DNA of 64,000 nt from Gemmatimonadota bacterium (GCA_028287305.1 JAQBPX010000028.1:62001-126000), one strand, 5' to 3'; shown: positions 29,488-38,676, counted from the first letter of the stretch. Notes: generated by a model not told the origin, from the letters alone. Program-made: numbers and translations.

Positions 29488-30795
29488 ATGACTGCGCCCA
29501 GCTTGCCCCGCCGACTGCGCTCGATCATGGGGGGATCCGCCGGCAACCTGGTCGAGTGGTACGACTGGTACGTGTTCTCGGCGCTCTCGCTGTACTTCGC
29601 GAAGGCGTTCTTCCCGGCGGGGAACGAGACGGCGCAGCTGCTCAACGCCTCCGCGGTGTTCGCGGTGGGGTTCCTGATGCGCCCGGTGGGCGGCCTGGTG
29701 ATGGGGCGCTATGCCGACCGGCACGGGCGCCGCGCCGCGCTCAGCCTCTCGGTGCTGCTGATGTGCGCGGGGTCGCTGCTGATCGCCGTCACGCCGGGCT
29801 ACGCGACCATCGGGATCGCGGCGCCGGTGATCCTGGTGATCGCGCGCCTGGTGCAGGGGCTGAGCGTGGGGGGCGAGTACGGCGCGAGCGCGACGTACCT
29901 GAGCGAGATCGCCGGCGACGATCGCCGCGGGTTCTGGTCCAGCTTCCAGTACGTGACGCTGATCATGGGGCAGCTGCTCGCGCTGGGAGTGCTGATCGTG
30001 CTGCAGCGATCGATGAGCGCGCACGCGCTCGAGACCTGGGGCTGGCGCATCCCATTCGCGATCGGCGCGGCGTGCGCGGTGATCGCCGCCTGGCTGCGGC
30101 GCGGGCTGGACGAGACGCCGGCGTTCGAGGCGTCGCGCGGGAGCGGTGCGCCGCGCGCATCGCTGCGCGCATTGCTGGCACACCCACGGGCGGTGCTCAC
30201 GGTGATCGGCCTGACCGCGGGTGGCACCGTGGCGTTCTACACCTTCACGACGTACGCACAGAAGTTCCTGGTGAACAGCGCGCACTTCACCCGGGACGCG
30301 GCCACGCGCGTGTCGGCTGCATCCATCTTCCTGTTCATGCTGGTGCAGCCGCTCTACGGGCACGTCTCGGATCGCATCGGCCGCCGGCCGATCCTGATGG
30401 CCTTCGGCGTGGTGGGCACGCTCGCCACGGTGCCGCTGCTCGACGCGCTGCATGGCGCCGGCTCCGAGCTGCGGGCATTCGTGCTGCTCTCGGTCGCGCT
30501 GCTCGTGGTGAGCGGCTACACCTCGATCAACGCCGTGGTGAAGGCCGAGCTCTTTCCCACCGAGATTCGCGCGCTCGGCGTTGCGCTTCCCTACGGGATC
30601 GCCGTGTCGCTCTTCGGGGGCACCGCCGAGTACCTCGCGCTGCGCGCGAAGGGCGGCGGCCATGAGCGCTGGTTCTTCTGGTACGTGGCCGCCTGCATCT
30701 TCTGCTCGCTGCTGGTGTTCGCCATCATGCCCGAGACGCGGCGCGTCTCGTTCGAGGTCAGTCCACCAGCGCCGGACGATCGCGCACCGTCATGA
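29488..30795 (+). CDS. MFS transporter, metabolite:H+ symporter (MHS) type
   Basis: A 435-residue, 12-helix transporter of the MHS family (KgtP/ProP relatives) that imports organic acids or osmolytes with protons. Hallmarks are GNLVEWYDWYVFSALSLYFA in TM1, GRYADRHGRRAAL in the loop 2-3 signature, and LVQGLSVGGEYGASATYLSE in TM4. The substrate cannot be read from the sequence; alpha-ketoglutarate or another dicarboxylate is the usual guess for this subgroup. The last 38 bp overlap the opposing thioesterase gene. Confidence 0.9.
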   Translation: MTAPSLPRRLRSIMGGSAGNLVEWYDWYVFSALSLYFAKAFFPAGNETAQLLNASAVFAVGFLMRPVGGLVMGRYADRHGRRAALSLSVLLMCAGSLLIAVTPGYATIGIAAPVILVIARLVQGLSVGGEYGASATYLSEIAGDDRRGFWSSFQYVTLIMGQLLALGVLIVLQRSMSAHALETWGWRIPFAIGAACAVIAAWLRRGLDETPAFEASRGSGAPRASLRALLAHPRAVLTVIGLTAGGTVAFYTFTTYAQKFLVNSAHFTRDAATRVSAASIFLFMLVQPLYGHVSDRIGRRPILMAFGVVGTLATVPLLDALHGAGSELRAFVLLSVALLVVSGYTSINAVVKAELFPTEIRALGVALPYGIAVSLFGGTAEYLALRAKGGGHERWFFWYVAACIFCSLLVFAIMPETRRVSFEVSPPAPDDRAPS

Positions 30796-31222
30796 TCGTC
30801 GCCTGCATCACGGCGACGCTCGTCTCCAGCTGGTCATCGATCGCGAACAGCTCGCCGGCGCAGACGGTGATGGTCCGGCCAGCCCGCAGCACCCGACCTG
30901 TCGCGCGAAAGTGCGTACCGCTCGCCGGCGCCAGCATGTTCAGCTTGAACTCCACGCTCAGCACCGCCGCCCCTGGCTCCATGAGCGTGAGCGCGGCATA
31001 GCCGCAGGCGGTGTCCACCGCCGAGGTGACGATCCCCGCATGCAGGAAGCCGTGCTGCTGCGTGAAGCGCGCGTCGAATGGAAGTGCGATGTCCACCTCG
31101 CCCGCCGCGACGTGCGTGATCGTCGCGCCCAGGGTCGCCATCAACGGCTGGCGCCCGAAGCTCGCGCGCACGCGAGCGTCGAACGCCGGGTCGCGCGGCT
31201 CGTGGCTCAGCGACCGCCCCAC
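30758..31222 (-). CDS. PaaI-like hotdog-fold thioesterase
   Basis: A 154-residue thioesterase: FTQQHGFLHAGIVTSAVDTACGYAAL is the PaaI-type active-site helix with His-Gly, followed by EFKLNMLAPASG and the strand pattern of the hotdog fold. It probably hydrolyses acyl-CoA or aryl-CoA esters. The GTG at 31222 overlaps the MsrA stop by 16 bp, so the two genes are coupled; longer in-frame sequence is MsrA in another frame. Confidence 0.85.
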   Translation of the reverse strand: MGRSLSHEPRDPAFDARVRASFGRQPLMATLGATITHVAAGEVDIALPFDARFTQQHGFLHAGIVTSAVDTACGYAALTLMEPGAAVLSVEFKLNMLAPASGTHFRATGRVLRAGRTITVCAGELFAIDDQLETSVAVMQATIMTVRDRPALVD

Positions 31223-31905
31223 TCGCTGCGGTAGAGCGCCGGGAACTGCGACTTGAGGTGCTCGACCTTCGGCGCATCGTTGTAGACGATGTACGGCTGG
31301 TCGGGGTGATGCACCATGTAATCCTGGTGGTACGCCTCGGCCTGGTGGAACGCCTTGAGCGCGACCACCTGCGTCACGATCGGGCGCTTGTAGGCCTTCG
31401 CCGCGGTGAGCTGCGCAATGTACGCCTCGGCTGCCTTCCGCTGCGCGTCGTTGCGATAGAAGATGGCGGAGCGGTACTGCGTCCCGACGTCGGGCCCCTG
31501 CCGGTTGAGCTGCGTGGGGTCGTGGGCGACGGAGAAGTAGACCTGCAGGATCTGGCCGTAGCTGACCTGCGAGGGGTCGAACACCACCTGCACCGACTCG
31601 GCGTGCCCGGTGTCGCCGGAGCTGACGTCGTCGTAGGTCGGGCTGTTGGTCGTGCCGCCCGCGTAGCCACTCGTGGCGCTCTTCACGCCCTTCATGTGCT
31701 CGTACACGGCCTCGATGCCCCAGAAGCATCCGCCGGCGATCACGGCGGTGTCGAGGGGGCTGGCGATGGCGGAGCTGGCGGTGTCGTCGCCGGCATAGGC
31801 GGGAATGTCGATGGCGGCCTCCGCCGAGGGACGACGGGAGGCGGTCATTGCTGCTGTGAAGGCGACGGCGACCGTCGCGGCAAGTACCAGTCTCATTTGT
31901 CTCAT
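31207..31905 (-). CDS. msrA: Exported peptide methionine-S-sulfoxide reductase
   Basis: A 232-residue MsrA with an N-terminal signal peptide (residues 1-25), so it repairs oxidised methionine in envelope proteins. The active-site motif is AGGCFWGIEA with Cys60; GYAGG, GDTGHAESVQVVFDP and QYRSAIFY are all typical. The C-terminal resolving-cysteine region of some MsrAs is absent. ATGs at 31905 and 31896 are both possible. It is the first gene of a two-gene unit with the thioesterase. Confidence 0.95.
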   Translation of the reverse strand: MRQMRLVLAATVAVAFTAAMTASRRPSAEAAIDIPAYAGDDTASSAIASPLDTAVIAGGCFWGIEAVYEHMKGVKSATSGYAGGTTNSPTYDDVSSGDTGHAESVQVVFDPSQVSYGQILQVYFSVAHDPTQLNRQGPDVGTQYRSAIFYRNDAQRKAAEAYIAQLTAAKAYKRPIVTQVVALKAFHQAEAYHQDYMVHHPDQPYIVYNDAPKVEHLKSQFPALYRSEWGGR

Positions 31906-31956
31906 CCGTTGGCTTTCCCCATGAATCGGCGGCGGGGCGCAGGAGTTCCGCTCCCT

Positions 31957-32310
31957 TCAGTCACCAGCGAGGGCCAGGAGTTCCTCGGCGATCTCGGCGA
32001 TGGGCTCCCAGCCGGGCGGGACAGTGCTCACCCAGCGGAACGAGGACTGTGCGAGGGCGCTCGAGATGATGAGCTCGTAGCCCACCGAGCTTGCGAGCGC
32101 GGCCTTCATGGGTGCGAGGGGAATGGCCGTGCGCTCGAGTCGATCGGTCGCCTGGCGGACGCGGGCCACCGGAATGGTGCGCTGCGACTTGCTGCCGCCG
32201 GCGTTCACCTGGATGGTGGCGTCGTTGAAGCCCATCTCGATGCGCACGCGAAGCTCCGGTGCCGCGTCGGCGGCCTGGCGGACCTCGATGGTATAGAGCG
32301 TCGCGGACAT
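31957..32310 (-). CDS. Hypothetical protein
   Basis: A 117-residue soluble protein without recognisable motifs. The N-terminal half looks beta-stranded (LYTIEVRQAADAAPELRVRIEM), the C-terminal half mixed. The ATG at 32310 is set by TACCTT six bases upstream. The first residues and promoter resemble those of the YaeQ gene at 38540, but the proteins do not look alike. Confidence 0.6.
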   Translation of the reverse strand: MSATLYTIEVRQAADAAPELRVRIEMGFNDATIQVNAGGSKSQRTIPVARVRQATDRLERTAIPLAPMKAALASSVGYELIISSALAQSSFRWVSTVPPGWEPIAEIAEELLALAGD

Positions 32311-32316
32311 GGGGGA

Positions 32317-32322
32317 AAGGTA
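32317..32322 (-). promoter_or_regulatory. -10 box before hypothetical protein
   Basis: TACCTT, six bases (TCCCCC), then the ATG. The same TACCTT-TCCC context precedes the YaeQ gene. Confidence 0.45.
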
Positions 32323-32325
32323 CTG

Positions 32326-32356
32326 CGGTTTGGGGTTTGTGGTTTGCGGTTTGCGG
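32326..32356. repeat. GGTTTGC-type microrepeat
   Basis: Four to five degenerate copies of GGTTTGC/GGGTTTG in tandem in the spacer between divergent genes. Period about 7-8 bp. Confidence 0.5.
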
Positions 32357-32418
32357 CAACGCTGCCTCGCGGTACGGCGCATGCGAATGGGCCGGCAACC
32401 ACTCGACGGGAGAAGAGC

Positions 32419-32547
32419 GTGAGCAAGTTGCTGCGTGGCATGGCGGCCGGATACGGCGCGAAGAAGATGGGCGGCGGGTGCTTCAGCACGGTGCTGATCT
32501 TTCTCGTGCTGTGGTGGGTGCTGGGGCATTTCGGGATCTTCAAGTAG
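32419..32547 (+). CDS. Small single-pass membrane protein
   Basis: A 42-residue protein with a GTG start preceded by a good Shine-Dalgarno (GGGAGAAGA). It begins SKLLRGMAAGYGAKKMGGG and ends in one transmembrane helix (STVLIFLVLWWVLGHFGIF). The amphipathic, Gly- and Lys-rich start plus one helix is typical of conserved small membrane proteins. Function unknown. It converges with the propeller gene, with a hairpin between. Confidence 0.7.
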   Translation: MSKLLRGMAAGYGAKKMGGGCFSTVLIFLVLWWVLGHFGIFK

Positions 32548-32588
32548 CAGGAGTCGGGGGCACGGGAGCTGAGGGATGGGGAAAAGAA

Positions 32589-32619
32589 AAGGGCGGCCGC
32601 GTGGTTCGCGGCCGCCCTT
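32589..32619. terminator. Hairpin terminator between convergent genes
   Basis: A perfect 13-bp stem (AAGGGCGGCCGCG, 32589-32601, with 32607-32619) and a 5-nt loop. On the minus strand it is followed by CTTTTCTTTTC, a good U-rich tail for the propeller gene; on the plus strand the tail is weaker (CCTTG). Confidence 0.75.
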
Positions 32620-32678
32620 CCTTGTCAGTGCTCTCCTGAGCCCCTCACATCCCGAGCTCCTGAGCCCCTGAAATCGCT

Positions 32679-34025
32679 CTACCGCGCGCTCGCCTTCTCC
32701 AGCGTGACCGTGGCTCCATCGCGGAAGCTCAGGTAGACCACGCCGCCTTTGCCGAAGCCGATGATGCTGCGGCCGGCCGGAACCTGCACGCGATCCACGA
32801 GCTCACCCTTGCCGTTGATCACGTCGTAGATGGGACCGCCCGGATAGGCCTTGGTCGGGATAGTGCGCACCCATGCGTTGCCGTCCGCATCCGCACGCGT
32901 GGAGCCCGCGAAGAACGGCGGCTTGTAGTCGGGCAGCTCGCTCGGGCTCACGAAGTTCACCTGCGCCTGGGGAGCGCCGGCACCGTTGGGGCCGCCCGCG
33001 GCGCGCGGTGCGCCACCAGGTCCGCCGGGCCCGCCGCCGTCACCCATGCGAATGACCATCTGCGGCGCACCACCCCCGGCGCCCTGTCCGCCACCACCGA
33101 ACGCGGTGGTCGGGCCGCCGCCGGACACGATCGTCTGGCCGGGGCCCTGCTGCGTGGCCAGGCGCGCGCGCTGCGCCTTCACGGAATCGATGAACGCGAT
33201 CTTGTCCTCGTCGGTCAGTCGCTGCCAGTCGAAGGGCATCTTCGCCACGGACTGCTGCGTGCCGTCGGGACGCACGATGTCGGCGTGGTAGTCGCGCCCG
33301 CGCAGCAGCATCAGCGTGCCATCGGTGAGCACCGCCCAGTCATCCACGAGCGGCAACGGGTTGATCTCGGACGACATGGTGGTGCGGCCATCGGCGTCCG
33401 TCGTCATGTTCATCCTGATCTTCGGGATCTTCATCCACGCGAGCGTGTCCACCTTGCGCGACGCGAGGTCGATGCGGAGGATGGCGCTCGAGTCCGGGAA
33501 CTCGGGGGGAGAAAAGACGCCGTTCGCCGTGCGCGGCGGCGGCGAGAAGCGGAAGCCGGCGCGATAGATGAGCCGGCCCTGCGAGTCGAAGCCGGGCATG
33601 CCCTGCAGGCCGGCCAGCGTGGACGCATCCTCGGGACGCGGCACCGACATCACGCGGCCGATCTTGCCGCTCGGGTCGATGACGAGCATCGAGAGCGACT
33701 GGGGGTCCACGAAGAGCGTGGAGTCACCGCGGTACGGCACCAGGCCGGCGATGCGGCCGCTGTACGCGTTCGCCGTCTCGCTGGTGGAGTCCGCGATCAC
33801 CCTGGGGGAGCCGAGCGATGCATCGAGCATCACCACCTTCCGGCCCGACGGGTCGTTGACGAGCAGGCTGCCGTTGGGCAGTTGGCGCACGCCGCTCACG
33901 TTCCCGAACTTCTCGGTGGTCTTCGCCACCACCGCGCCGAGCTGGCGAATGGGCGGCAGCGCCTGCGCGCCCAGGGGCGCCGTGGCGCCCGAGAGGGCGA
34001 AAAGAGAAAGGATTGTCTTCTTCAT
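32679..34025 (-). CDS. Exported beta-propeller-like protein with glycine-rich insert
   Basis: A 448-residue protein with a signal peptide (MKKTILSLFALSGATAPLGAQ). Repeated strands of the type GSLLVNDPSGRKVVMLD and LSMLVIDPSGKIGRV suggest a six-bladed NHL/6-phosphogluconolactonase-like propeller. A low-complexity Gly/Pro/Ala region (about 300-355) interrupts it. It follows the TonB-dependent receptor by 30 bp and has AGGA as ribosome-binding site, so it is probably co-expressed and works with the receptor, perhaps as surface or periplasmic partner (inference). Confidence 0.7.
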   Translation of the reverse strand: MKKTILSLFALSGATAPLGAQALPPIRQLGAVVAKTTEKFGNVSGVRQLPNGSLLVNDPSGRKVVMLDASLGSPRVIADSTSETANAYSGRIAGLVPYRGDSTLFVDPQSLSMLVIDPSGKIGRVMSVPRPEDASTLAGLQGMPGFDSQGRLIYRAGFRFSPPPRTANGVFSPPEFPDSSAILRIDLASRKVDTLAWMKIPKIRMNMTTDADGRTTMSSEINPLPLVDDWAVLTDGTLMLLRGRDYHADIVRPDGTQQSVAKMPFDWQRLTDEDKIAFIDSVKAQRARLATQQGPGQTIVSGGGPTTAFGGGGQGAGGGAPQMVIRMGDGGGPGGPGGAPRAAGGPNGAGAPQAQVNFVSPSELPDYKPPFFAGSTRADADGNAWVRTIPTKAYPGGPIYDVINGKGELVDRVQVPAGRSIIGFGKGGVVYLSFRDGATVTLEKASAR

Positions 34026-34055
34026 GTGTCAGGTCCTGATGAGGGTGAAGCCCTT

Positions 34056-37000
34056 CTACTGCCGAATGATTACCCGCTGCCCATCTCCACCACCGCCAGC
34101 CGCGAACACCTGCTGGTTGCCGCCACCGCCCACGAACTGGCTGCCGTTCGTGAAGGTCGCGGTGCCGTTGCGGATCGACGCGAGGTAGCGCGGGTCCAGG
34201 TAGCTCGTGATGAACGACGGCAGCTTTCGCTGCTGCTCCGCGCTCAGCACGCCCTTCACGTTGCCGCTGAGGGACGAGAGCAGGTCGATCGAGGCGTGGC
34301 GCGCCTGGATGAAGTGCTCGTACGCCTCGTCATGGTCGTACTTGTCGGGCAGCGCGGCCAGGAACTTCGCGACCGGCGTCCAGATCTGGTCGAGCTTGAT
34401 CGTGAAGTAGCGGTTGAGCATCGCGATGCTGTCCGCCTGCTGCGCGGTGAGCTTGAGGCTGTCCTGCTGGCGCAGGATCGTCGCCATGGGGTTCGGCACG
34501 CTGCCCGAGCCGTAGATGGCCTTGATGAGCTGCTCGGGCAGCTTGTCGCCGTCCGAGGTGCGACCGCGATCGAGCTGCATGCTCAGCGACTGGCGCTCGC
34601 GCGTGGGGCCCACGTCGAAGCGCATCAGCGCCGTGAGCGTCACGGGAGCGCGGAAGGCGTTGAAGGCCGGGTTCGTGGACCCGAAGCGCTGGTTCACCTC
34701 GTATTTGTACTTGTTGGTGGCCGCGTCGAAGCCGCGCACGTAGAGCAGCGACTGGTCGACGAAGTTTGCCTGGCCCCACCCGCGCAGGTTGTTCGTGCCG
34801 TGCAGCGCCATGTCGGCGGCGCCGAGGGGGTTCGAGACCTGGAAGGAGAGCGATGCGCGCTGCGGCATGCGCACCTTCACCGGGTTGAACGAGATGGACA
34901 TCGACGCGTTCGTCGTCCACGGACCCTGACAGCTGTTCCTGCTCGCGAGCAGGCCGAGCTGGCTGCGCAGGCACTGCTTCGCCTGGTCGGAGCCGTGATC
35001 GAGCAGCGCCTGCATCCCCGCCGCGACCGTCGGATCCACGCCGGCCTTCGCGGGATTGAAGATGTACGCGCGGTCGTTGGAGTACCCGTCGCCGTTCACG
35101 TCGCCCACGATGCCGGGCGTGAAGGGACTGCCCGAGCGGAAGCTGCCGAACCAGCTGACGCGCACTGCGTCGAAGAAGTTGTAGCCCAGCGAGTACGTCA
35201 CCTGGTGGTGCGAGTCGAACGACGAGCGGCCCGACTCGACCAGCAGGGGGTTGCCCGACGTGCTGCTGAAGCCGCGCGACTGCTCGGTGACGCTCGACCA
35301 GACGTAGTTCAGCCCCCAGCTCAGCGAGGAGCTGAAGTTCGCCGGGTTGAGGCTCACGCGAACCTGCTTGCTGTCGGAGTGCAGGTCCGACAGGATCTCG
35401 CTCACGCGGGAGAAGCTCACCGACTTGCGCGCATCCCGGCTCGCGATGGCGCCGGTCGCCGGAACGATGCTCGATGAATTGACGTACACGGGGCGGTTGG
35501 CCTCGTCCGCCAGCGTGAAGCGCGTGGTGGGGTCGAAGTTGAGGTCCACGCTCGACTGCTGCCCGAGGTTGCGCGAGTAGGTGCCGTCCACCGTGACCGA
35601 GAAGCGGTTGTTGAGCACGGGCCCGTTCCACTGGAGGTTCGAGCGCACGCTGCGTGGCGACACGAAGTCCGGCGAGAAGAGGGCGACGTTGGGCAGCGTG
35701 TTGGAGAACACGGTGCCGGTGGTGCCGTCGGCGCACGCGGTCGGGATCGCGCCCTGGCTCGCGGCGTACGCCGTCCAGTTCGGCACCGGCGTCGCCGCGC
35801 CCACGCACGACAGCTGCTGGATGGCGCTCGCGAGGCCGGTGTTGTCGATCGCGCCGTTGATGCTCTGCGTGCCCGGCGTGTTCTGGAACATGCCCACGCC
35901 GCCGCGGATCACCGCGCGCGGCGCGCGCTGCGCACCGTCGAAGCTCGCGATCTGGCTTGCGGTGCCCAGCGTGTAGGAGAAGCCGAGCCGTGGGCTGACA
36001 TACACCCGGTTCGGCACGTTGTCGTTCGAGACGTTGAACGCCGAGAGCACGGCGGGGTTCGTGTTGGGGTCCGCCAGGAAGCGGTTGGCATCCACGCGCA
36101 CGCCATACTGCAGCTGCAGGTTGGGGGTGCGGCGCCACGAATCTCCCAGCGACACGCCGCCGACCACCTGGCCGGCGCTCGAGTGACGCTCACCGAGCTG
36201 GCGCGAGAAGCCCGCGGGCGTGTTGCTCGCAAGGTCGGCCAGCGAGTTGTACGTGAAGGTGCCGAGCGTGTTCGAGGCCGACGCCTGTGCGTAGGACTCG
36301 TGGCGCAGCTCGGTGGTCAGCTTGAGGCGATGCTTGTTGTTCACGCTGAACCAGGACAGCTGGTTCAGGAAGTTCGCAGTCGTGTTGGTCGAGGCGGTGC
36401 CGAGCCCCTGGTTGCCACCGAACGAAAGCGACGACACGCCGTTGCTGCCATCGTCGAAGGTGGAGTTCACGCGCACGCGACCGTCGGGCAGCTGCAGGTA
36501 CGGCGAGCCGTAGTTGCGGCTCGCACTGAAGCCGAACGAGGTCTCGGTGAGGATGGTCGAGTGCAGGTAGGCGTTGTTGCGGCCCGTGACGCCCACGCGC
36601 CAGTTGGTGCGCTCGCCGCTGTGCGACGGCAGCTCGGTGCTGGAGCTGGCCGCGGTCTGCGCCGGCGCCTGCTTGGTCCAGCTCGCGTCGAAGCCGAGGT
36701 TGTACGCGCTGCCCCGCGTGCTGCTGGGCGGCGCGAAGTCCAGGCTGCCGAAGAGCGAGCCCTGGTCGCTCGTGCGATTCTTCCGCAGGCCACCCACGGT
36801 GCTCGGGATCTTCGTGGGAACAAGCAGCCCGAGCAGGCGAGACACCGAGTCGCTCGACACGCCCGCCGCGCGGAAGCCGACGGCGTCGGTGTTCAGCAGG
36901 TTCTGGTAGTCATTCGAGCGGCGGCCCAGCTGGTAGGAGATGGAGTAGAACGCCTTGTCGAACACGATCGGGCCCGCGGCCCGCCCGCCCAGCGACACGT

Positions 37001-37829
37001 TCGTGAACTGCTGGCCGAGCGCCTGCGCGGCGGGATCGGTCCACTGCAGCTGCGGCGCGTCCAGGTTGAGGCTCATGCCCCGGCTCACGAAGTTGTTGCC
37101 GCCGCTCGAGCGCAGGGAGAACTGTGCGCCGCTGAAGCCGCCGCGGCTCACGTCGTAGGGGCTCGTGGCCAGCGACGACGACACCGCCGCGTCGCGTGGC
37201 AGGTTCGAGCCGCCGAAGTTCATGCCGTTGAGCGTGGTGTTGTTCTGGTCCGCGCCCAGGCCGAGCACCGAATAGCCGTTGCTGCCGTCGGCATTCTGCG
37301 CGCTCTGCACGCCCGGCAGCTGCGCGGCCATCGCCGCGAGGTCGCCCAGGTCGGCGGCAGGGACGCCCGTGTCGGTCACGCGCTGCTCGGTGCCGGAGAT
37401 GTCGGGCTGTGCGGTGTCGTTGCGCCGCACGCGCTCGCGGTCGGCCGTCACCTTGAGCGCATCGAGCGTCACGGCCACCCGGCTGAGCTTCGCGTCGGCC
37501 ACGAGGATGTCCTCGTCGGCATTGCGCTTCACCTCGAACCGCTTCGCGCCGAAGCCGAGCGCGGCAAAGGCGACCATGTAGTCGCCGTCGCCATTCGGGA
37601 AGGTGATCGTGAAGCGACCATCGCTGCCGGTGCGCGTGGATCGATTGACGTTGCCGGAGATCGACGTCGCGGTAACGGTGACGGCGGCAATCGGCAGGCT
37701 GTCGGGGCCGATGACGCGGCCGCGAATGACGTCGGCGCCCTGCGCGTGAAGGCGGGCAGGGTGTATGACCGCGGCGGTGATGACCGCGGAGGCGAGGCAG
37801 AGGAATCGGCGAAGTCGCACAGAAGGCAC
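34056..37829 (-). CDS. TonB-dependent outer-membrane receptor with carboxypeptidase-regulatory-like domain
   Basis: A 1257-residue outer-membrane protein. After the signal peptide comes a CarboxypepD_reg-like domain (about 30-115: VIRGRVIGPDSLPIAAVTVTA), then a plug domain (about 130-260, PDISGTEQRVTDTGVP ... NGMNFGGSNLPRDAAVS), then a very large beta-barrel that ends in Ser/Gly-rich strands (...GQRVIIRQ). Such long OAR-like receptors are frequent in Gemmatimonadota and Acidobacteriota; substrates may be peptides or glycans. The GTG start is preceded by TACCCT at four bases. The exported propeller gene follows. Confidence 0.88.
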   Translation of the reverse strand: MPSVRLRRFLCLASAVITAAVIHPARLHAQGADVIRGRVIGPDSLPIAAVTVTATSISGNVNRSTRTGSDGRFTITFPNGDGDYMVAFAALGFGAKRFEVKRNADEDILVADAKLSRVAVTLDALKVTADRERVRRNDTAQPDISGTEQRVTDTGVPAADLGDLAAMAAQLPGVQSAQNADGSNGYSVLGLGADQNNTTLNGMNFGGSNLPRDAAVSSSLATSPYDVSRGGFSGAQFSLRSSGGNNFVSRGMSLNLDAPQLQWTDPAAQALGQQFTNVSLGGRAAGPIVFDKAFYSISYQLGRRSNDYQNLLNTDAVGFRAAGVSSDSVSRLLGLLVPTKIPSTVGGLRKNRTSDQGSLFGSLDFAPPSSTRGSAYNLGFDASWTKQAPAQTAASSSTELPSHSGERTNWRVGVTGRNNAYLHSTILTETSFGFSASRNYGSPYLQLPDGRVRVNSTFDDGSNGVSSLSFGGNQGLGTASTNTTANFLNQLSWFSVNNKHRLKLTTELRHESYAQASASNTLGTFTYNSLADLASNTPAGFSRQLGERHSSAGQVVGGVSLGDSWRRTPNLQLQYGVRVDANRFLADPNTNPAVLSAFNVSNDNVPNRVYVSPRLGFSYTLGTASQIASFDGAQRAPRAVIRGGVGMFQNTPGTQSINGAIDNTGLASAIQQLSCVGAATPVPNWTAYAASQGAIPTACADGTTGTVFSNTLPNVALFSPDFVSPRSVRSNLQWNGPVLNNRFSVTVDGTYSRNLGQQSSVDLNFDPTTRFTLADEANRPVYVNSSSIVPATGAIASRDARKSVSFSRVSEILSDLHSDSKQVRVSLNPANFSSSLSWGLNYVWSSVTEQSRGFSSTSGNPLLVESGRSSFDSHHQVTYSLGYNFFDAVRVSWFGSFRSGSPFTPGIVGDVNGDGYSNDRAYIFNPAKAGVDPTVAAGMQALLDHGSDQAKQCLRSQLGLLASRNSCQGPWTTNASMSISFNPVKVRMPQRASLSFQVSNPLGAADMALHGTNNLRGWGQANFVDQSLLYVRGFDAATNKYKYEVNQRFGSTNPAFNAFRAPVTLTALMRFDVGPTRERQSLSMQLDRGRTSDGDKLPEQLIKAIYGSGSVPNPMATILRQQDSLKLTAQQADSIAMLNRYFTIKLDQIWTPVAKFLAALPDKYDHDEAYEHFIQARHASIDLLSSLSGNVKGVLSAEQQRKLPSFITSYLDPRYLASIRNGTATFTNGSQFVGGGGNQQVFAAGGGGDGQRVIIRQ

Positions 37830-37994
37830 CGGTAGGGTAGTGCTGCTGGTCTGGCTATGGTACGTGCGTCCCCGCGCCGTGGTTGGCGGGGGGTCGCATC
37901 TTGGACCGCAGGGGGGTGGGAAGGGTTTACGGCGCGGGACGAGCGGCGCCGACTTTACCCTTTCCAGACACTACGCCAGCTGGAACCCCCTGTT
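37830..37994. other. Spacer upstream of the TonB-dependent receptor
   Basis: 165 bp with no ORF worth calling. It holds the receptor's promoter (TACCCT close to the GTG) and the end of the YaeQ gene. No clear terminator was seen. Confidence 0.4.
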
Positions 37995-38540
37995 TCAGGG
38001 CGCGGCGAGAAGTGTGCGGGTCACGTCGCCCTCGAGGGTGACGCCCGCTGTAGACAGGTAGGCGTGGCCCTCCGTCACGGAGAGCTCCCACGACATGCGC
38101 CGGTCGAGGCGCGGCACGAGTTCGGCGAGCAGCCCCCGGTCCACGGCGTAGAGCTCCACGAGCTCCACCTTGTGGATGCGGGCGTTGCCCCAGAGGCGGA
38201 TGAGCGACTGCGGGTCGCGGTGCGTGTAGATGGCGACCCGCGGCGCGGCCTTGCTTGCCTTGTGCACGCGATCGGCGTCTGGCGAGCCGATGTCGATCCA
38301 GGCCTTCAGCGCCCCGGTGAGGTCGCGCACCGCGATCGCGGGTTCACCCGGATCGGCCAGGCCGGGAGAGAAGCTGATCCCCTCGGCGTATTCCAGGCAG
38401 TAGGCGAGCACGCGCGTGAGGAGGTACTCCTCGGTCTCGGATGGGTGGCGGGCGACCTTGATCGCGAGGGTCTCGTACACGTTGCGGTCGACGTTGGAGA
38501 GGTTGACGTCGAGGTTGTAGATCGTTGCGCCCTGGGCCAT
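37995..38540 (-). CDS. yaeQ: YaeQ family protein
   Basis: A 181-residue protein matching YaeQ along its whole length: ATIYNLDVNLSNVDRNVYETL at the start, RHPSETEEYLLTRVLAYCLEY, and DIGSPDADRVHKASKAAPRVAIY. YaeQ has a restriction-nuclease-like PD-(D/E)XK fold (established from structure), but its cellular role is not settled. The length equals that of the family. The ATG is preceded by TACCTT at six bases and by no Shine-Dalgarno. Confidence 0.92.
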   Translation of the reverse strand: MAQGATIYNLDVNLSNVDRNVYETLAIKVARHPSETEEYLLTRVLAYCLEYAEGISFSPGLADPGEPAIAVRDLTGALKAWIDIGSPDADRVHKASKAAPRVAIYTHRDPQSLIRLWGNARIHKVELVELYAVDRGLLAELVPRLDRRMSWELSVTEGHAYLSTAGVTLEGDVTRTLLAAP

Positions 38541-38546
38541 GTGGGA

Positions 38547-38552
38547 AAGGTA
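38547..38552 (-). promoter_or_regulatory. -10 box before yaeQ
   Basis: TACCTT, six bases (TCCCAC), then the ATG at 38540. Confidence 0.5.
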
Positions 38553-38604
38553 TGCGGTGTGGGTGAAACGGGGGCTGGGGTTTGAGGTGTGAGGTGTGGG
38601 GAAC

Positions 38605-38676
38605 TGCGGCACTGCATCACTGCGGCACTGCGGCACTGCAGCACGGCGGCACTGCAGCACGGCGGCACTGCGTTAC
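38605..38676. repeat. 8-bp tandem repeat (TGCGGCAC)9
   Basis: Nine degenerate units of TGCGGCAC (variants TGCATCAC, TGCAGCAC, GGCGGCAC, TGCGTTAC) in a row; the last unit runs into the stop codon of the ClC gene (TAA, complement at 38673-38675). The units with TGCAGCAC and GGCGGCAC alternate, indicating a secondary 16-bp period. Confidence 0.8.
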
